Positions 6,151 through 7,952 of a stretch of 7,952 bases of DNA are shown here, in pieces; position 1 is the stretch's first letter; the number at the start of each line of letters is the position of its first letter. Location of the stretch: NCBI GenBank assembly GCA_038227045.1, contig JBBRQD010000183.1:1-7952 (forward strand), given 5' to 3'. The notes below the pieces were generated by a model, which was not told the DNA's origin, did not search any database, and saw only the letters and a list, made by a program, of their open reading frames with translations. The translations under genes and the position numbers were made by a program. Source of the DNA: JANXLS01 sp038227045. Lineage in GTDB: Bacteria; Planctomycetota; SZUA-567; H5-PLA8.

Positions 6151-7068
6151 GTGGCGACCAGTACCAAACGAACTGCGGGTGTGTCGTCGCGTCAGTCCTA
6201 TGGCTCCGCGGCGCATCGGATCATGCAAGCCGGTTTGAAAGAGGTTCAACACTGGCTTCCGCTCGCCGCCCAGCGCCGCTGCGACGACGACGGCGAGAAC
6301 GTCCATCATCTTCGTGTATCGACGCGGCGCGCGGACGCGGCGGCGAAGGCCTTTTCCGATCTGGCCGACAAGGATAAAGTGGCGGCGCTGCGCCAGAAAC
6401 TGCGCCAAATCCGCAAAGCTGCGGACGCCGCGCGCGACATCGACGTGAATGCCGAACGCTGCGCGTCTCGTGTCGGCACATCCAGCGGCGCTCTGCGCGC
6501 AAAACTGCAAGCCAATCTCTGCGAATTGCGGAAGCAAGCGCAGATTCCGCTCGTTGCGATCCATGCCGAATTGTCGGACGGGAAATTTGCCGAACTGATC
6601 CGTGCGCTGCTAAGTGAATTGAAGACTCGACACCCCAAGCGGGCGGCGCAAATCTACGGAAAGCAAGCGCGCAGCATACTCAAGCCCACTCTGAATAAAT
6701 TCTTCAAAGCCGCGCAGGGGGGCATGTCGGACGACGCTGACATTCATCGATTGCGAATTCAAGCGAAGAAGCTGCGTTACACCATGGAAATCGTGGCGCC
6801 GGCATTCGCCCCGGCGTTCGGCGGCAAGCTCTATCGCCAGTTTTGCAAATATCAGGATATTCTCGGCGAGATTCGCGATCATGTCATCGCCATGGAGGCA
6901 TTGCGCAAGTGGCTCGCTAAACCGTGCGATAAGCAAGAGCGGGCATTTCTGCAAGGTTTGCTGACCGCCGAAACGCTGGCTCACAAAGAATTGAAGGGCG
7001 CGTTCCAAATGCTTTGGACAAAAAAATCGATCGAAAAGCTAACGGAAAAGTTCGACGAATTAACGTAG
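6151..7068 (+). CDS. CHAD-domain protein
   Basis: A 305-residue protein that is almost entirely a CHAD domain, a helical bundle known from other systems to bind inorganic polyphosphate through conserved His, Arg and Lys. Hallmarks: VHHLRVSTRRADAA (51-64), ADAARDIDV (91-99), IHRLRIQAKKLRYTMEI (198-214) and QDILGEIRDHV (235-245). Many CHAD proteins are fused to a CYTH domain or sit beside polyphosphate kinase; neither is seen here. The frame is open from an ATG at 5971, but that start lies in the REP-like hairpin, and codons between it and 6150 have only about half G or C at third positions against about two thirds just after. GTG at 6151, with a G-run 4-9 bases upstream, gives a domain-sized protein and is my choice; GTG 6181 or the 5971 ATG remain possible. 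No membrane segment, so probably cytoplasmic or granule-associated. Confidence 0.85.
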   Translation: MATSTKRTAGVSSRQSYGSAAHRIMQAGLKEVQHWLPLAAQRRCDDDGENVHHLRVSTRRADAAAKAFSDLADKDKVAALRQKLRQIRKAADAARDIDVNAERCASRVGTSSGALRAKLQANLCELRKQAQIPLVAIHAELSDGKFAELIRALLSELKTRHPKRAAQIYGKQARSILKPTLNKFFKAAQGGMSDDADIHRLRIQAKKLRYTMEIVAPAFAPAFGGKLYRQFCKYQDILGEIRDHVIAMEALRKWLAKPCDKQERAFLQGLLTAETLAHKELKGAFQMLWTKKSIEKLTEKFDELT

Positions 7069-7072
7069 CACC

Positions 7073-7098
7073 GGAATTATTTACTCGACAATAATTCC
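7073..7098. repeat. Perfect AT-rich hairpin in the convergent gene junction
   Basis: GGAATTATT (7073-7081) pairs perfectly with AATAATTCC (7090-7098) around an 8-base loop. It fills the 12-base gap between the CHAD gene stop (7066-7068) and the PH-domain gene stop (7081-7083) and extends into the last codons of the latter. With no GC-rich core and no T-run it is a weak terminator candidate, but its position between convergent ends suggests a shared 3' end structure. Confidence 0.5.
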
Positions 7099-7710
7099 AC
7101 GGCGGCGGCTCAAATCGATGACCGCGTCGCGCAGTTTTTCGTAGACCGTCCGCGGGTCGGGGATGTCTTCGATGCGGAGGATCAGCTCCTGGCCGTCACC
7201 TGAAAACACTTCGATTGTTCCGACATTGAGAATGCGTTCCAGAAACGACTGCTTCATGTCCACATGCTTGACACGGCCGAGATCCAGCGCGTCGACTTTT
7301 TTGACGAGGATGCCGGTTTCGCGTTCGATCAGGCGCGCGGTGATGGTGTAGCGATTGGCCTGGATGCTGAGCTTGATATAAAGCAACATCATCCCGCTTG
7401 CGACAATCAGCGCCAATCCGCCGACCATTCCGATCTTGCCCAATATTTCAGCGTACGCTCCCAGCCCCTTATAATGTTCGTGGTTTTCCATCGATCCAAA
7501 AATCAGCGCGGCGATGCCGATCGACATCACCAATGCCGCCGCCACGTAACTTTTGAGACCCATCCAATGCGACACGGAGCCTTTGAAAATCGGCGGCGCA
7601 TCAATTGGGGCCGCGGGTGCTGCCGGGATAGATTGAGCCGCGTCGCGCGGAACGCTCGGGGGCGGATTGGCGGACGGCGGCGGAACGGGATTGGGATCAG
7701 AATCGGGCAT
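7081..7710 (-). CDS. Membrane-anchored bacterial PH-domain protein (bPH2/YdbS-YdbT-like)
   Basis: A 209-residue protein with three parts. Residues 1-45 are Pro/Ala-rich and probably disordered. Two hydrophobic segments (about 53-73 and 93-112) flank a short loop, forming a hairpin in the inner membrane. Residues 113-200 form a bacterial pleckstrin-homology domain of the PF03703 type: NRYTITARLIERETGILVKK, then LDLGRVKHVDMKQSFLERIL, NVGTIEVFSGDG, and IPDPRTVYEKLRDAV. The function of this family is largely unknown. The ATG at 7710 has GGAG 10 bases upstream; a TTG six codons earlier is possible but would place the GGAG inside the coding region. It converges with the CHAD gene at a 12-base gap and has its own likely promoter. 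Confidence 0.88.
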   Translation of the reverse strand: MPDSDPNPVPPPSANPPPSVPRDAAQSIPAAPAAPIDAPPIFKGSVSHWMGLKSYVAAALVMSIGIAALIFGSMENHEHYKGLGAYAEILGKIGMVGGLALIVASGMMLLYIKLSIQANRYTITARLIERETGILVKKVDALDLGRVKHVDMKQSFLERILNVGTIEVFSGDGQELILRIEDIPDPRTVYEKLRDAVIDLSRRRGIIVE

Positions 7711-7757
7711 ACGCGCGGCGCTCCACAAAGCGATAAAATCGGATGGGAATCTCCCTT

Positions 7758-7785
7758 ATCTTAGTCGTGAAGAGACGCGTGACAA
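7758..7785 (-). promoter_or_regulatory. Probable sigma70-type promoter of the PH-domain gene
   Basis: On the minus strand TTGTCA (7785-7780) and TAAGAT (7763-7758) are 16 bases apart, matching five and four of six consensus positions. Transcription would begin near 7751, about 40 bases before the ATG at 7710. The putative insertion-sequence edge at 7816 lies just 30 bases upstream of the -35 element. Confidence 0.45.
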
Positions 7786-7815
7786 TGGATTTTGTGTGGT
7801 GTGCCAGAGAATGGG

Positions 7816-7952
7816 CAGGGCCTTTCAAAAGTCCGTCGCCTTGCGCGCCAGCAAAGCGATGGCTTCGCCGGGGTGTGCGGCGAAGCGCCGCAAGGCTCGC
7901 GCGACGTTCTTTATTTTGTTTTGCCGCAGAACCGAAAGGATGGCGTTGCGCA
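7816..7952 (-). mobile_element. Possible left edge of an ISAs1-type insertion sequence, continuing past the window
   Basis: The sequence from 7816 begins CAGGGCCTTTCAAAAG. CAGGG is the characteristic terminal sequence of the ISAs1 family, as I recall the family definition. It is oriented so that the element would extend rightward, and a transposase-like C-terminal tail stops only four bases inside it. The other end and the target duplication lie outside the window, so the boundary is unproven. Confidence 0.4.
7825..7952 (-). CDS. C-terminal tail of a probable transposase, running off the right edge
   Basis: The minus-strand frame enters at the window edge and is open for 41 codons to a TGA at 7827-7825. 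It reads RNAILSVLRQNKIKNVARAL, then RRFAAHPGEAIALLARKATDF. An RN-start, a short helix, and an ALRRFAAHP-type stretch ending in a hydrophobic ALxLL segment resembles the C-terminal ends of DDE transposases of ISAs1 or related families as I know them. The catalytic region is not in the window. The composition is clearly protein-like, so a real gene end is likely even if the family call is wrong. It lies on the same strand as the PH-domain gene, 114 bases upstream of its start. Confidence 0.5.
   Translation of the reverse strand, partial: RNAILSVLRQNKIKNVARALRRFAAHPGEAIALLARKATDF

Noticed and set aside
7862..7886. GCTTCGCC/GGCGAAGC inverted repeat near the right edge
   Set aside because: It lies inside the transposase-like coding tail, its sequence is common in GC-rich coding DNA, and there is no T-run. 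Probably incidental.
1..7952. CRISPR array, tRNA or rRNA genes, toxin-antitoxin pair, defence or biosynthetic cluster
   Set aside because: No regularly spaced direct repeats, RNA gene landmarks or protein families of such systems were seen on either strand.

Overview
The window looks like chromosome of a moderately GC-rich bacterium with large intergenic spaces and loose gene packing. The best guess is the Planctomycetota/Verrucomicrobiota side of the tree or a related phylum such as Hydrogenedentota. This rests on gene content: a Tat-exported Gfo/Idh/MocA oxidoreductase, a secreted protein with a HEAT-like segment, and intergenic hairpin repeats. It is an inference; there is no marker gene here. 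Shine-Dalgarno sites are clear for several genes (GGAGG, AAGGA, GGAG) but absent in front of both ABC permeases.

Layout from left to right. Positions 1-59 hold the first 19 codons of an unidentified minus-strand gene. Positions 60-353 hold no gene, only small inverted repeats and a possible transposon edge. Positions 354-575 (minus) encode only the helix-turn-helix head of an IS630-type transposase. Positions 680-2286 (plus) carry two paralogous ABC-2 type permeases (COG4587-like, then COG3694-like), but the ATPase gene that usually accompanies them is not in the window. Positions 2397-3461 (plus) encode an exported protein with a beta-rich N-terminal half, a HEAT-like helical segment and a charged coiled-coil tail. 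A strong bidirectional terminator (3491-3516) separates it from a convergent Tat-signal Gfo/Idh/MocA oxidoreductase (3549-4841, minus).

The right half holds a UPF0158-family protein split by a long low-complexity insert (5118-5891, minus), a divergent CHAD-domain protein (about 6151-7068, plus) and a convergent membrane-anchored bacterial PH-domain protein (7081-7710, minus). A REP-like hairpin (5922-5992) sits between the UPF0158 and CHAD genes. An AACCTTCAACC-type repeat recurs at 1483, 5021, 5091 and 5113. The last 128 bases hold the C-terminal tail of a minus-strand protein. This tail and a CAGGG motif just beyond its stop are consistent with the edge of an ISAs1-type insertion sequence.

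The genes do not form one pathway. The only likely operon is the permease pair; the others are single-gene units in convergent or divergent arrangement. I see no defence island, CRISPR array, biosynthetic cluster, tRNA or rRNA. The most informative oddities are the permease pair without its ATPase beside a transposase remnant, the repeat-bearing insert in the UPF0158 protein, the dispersed intergenic repeats, and the apparent IS edge at 7816.
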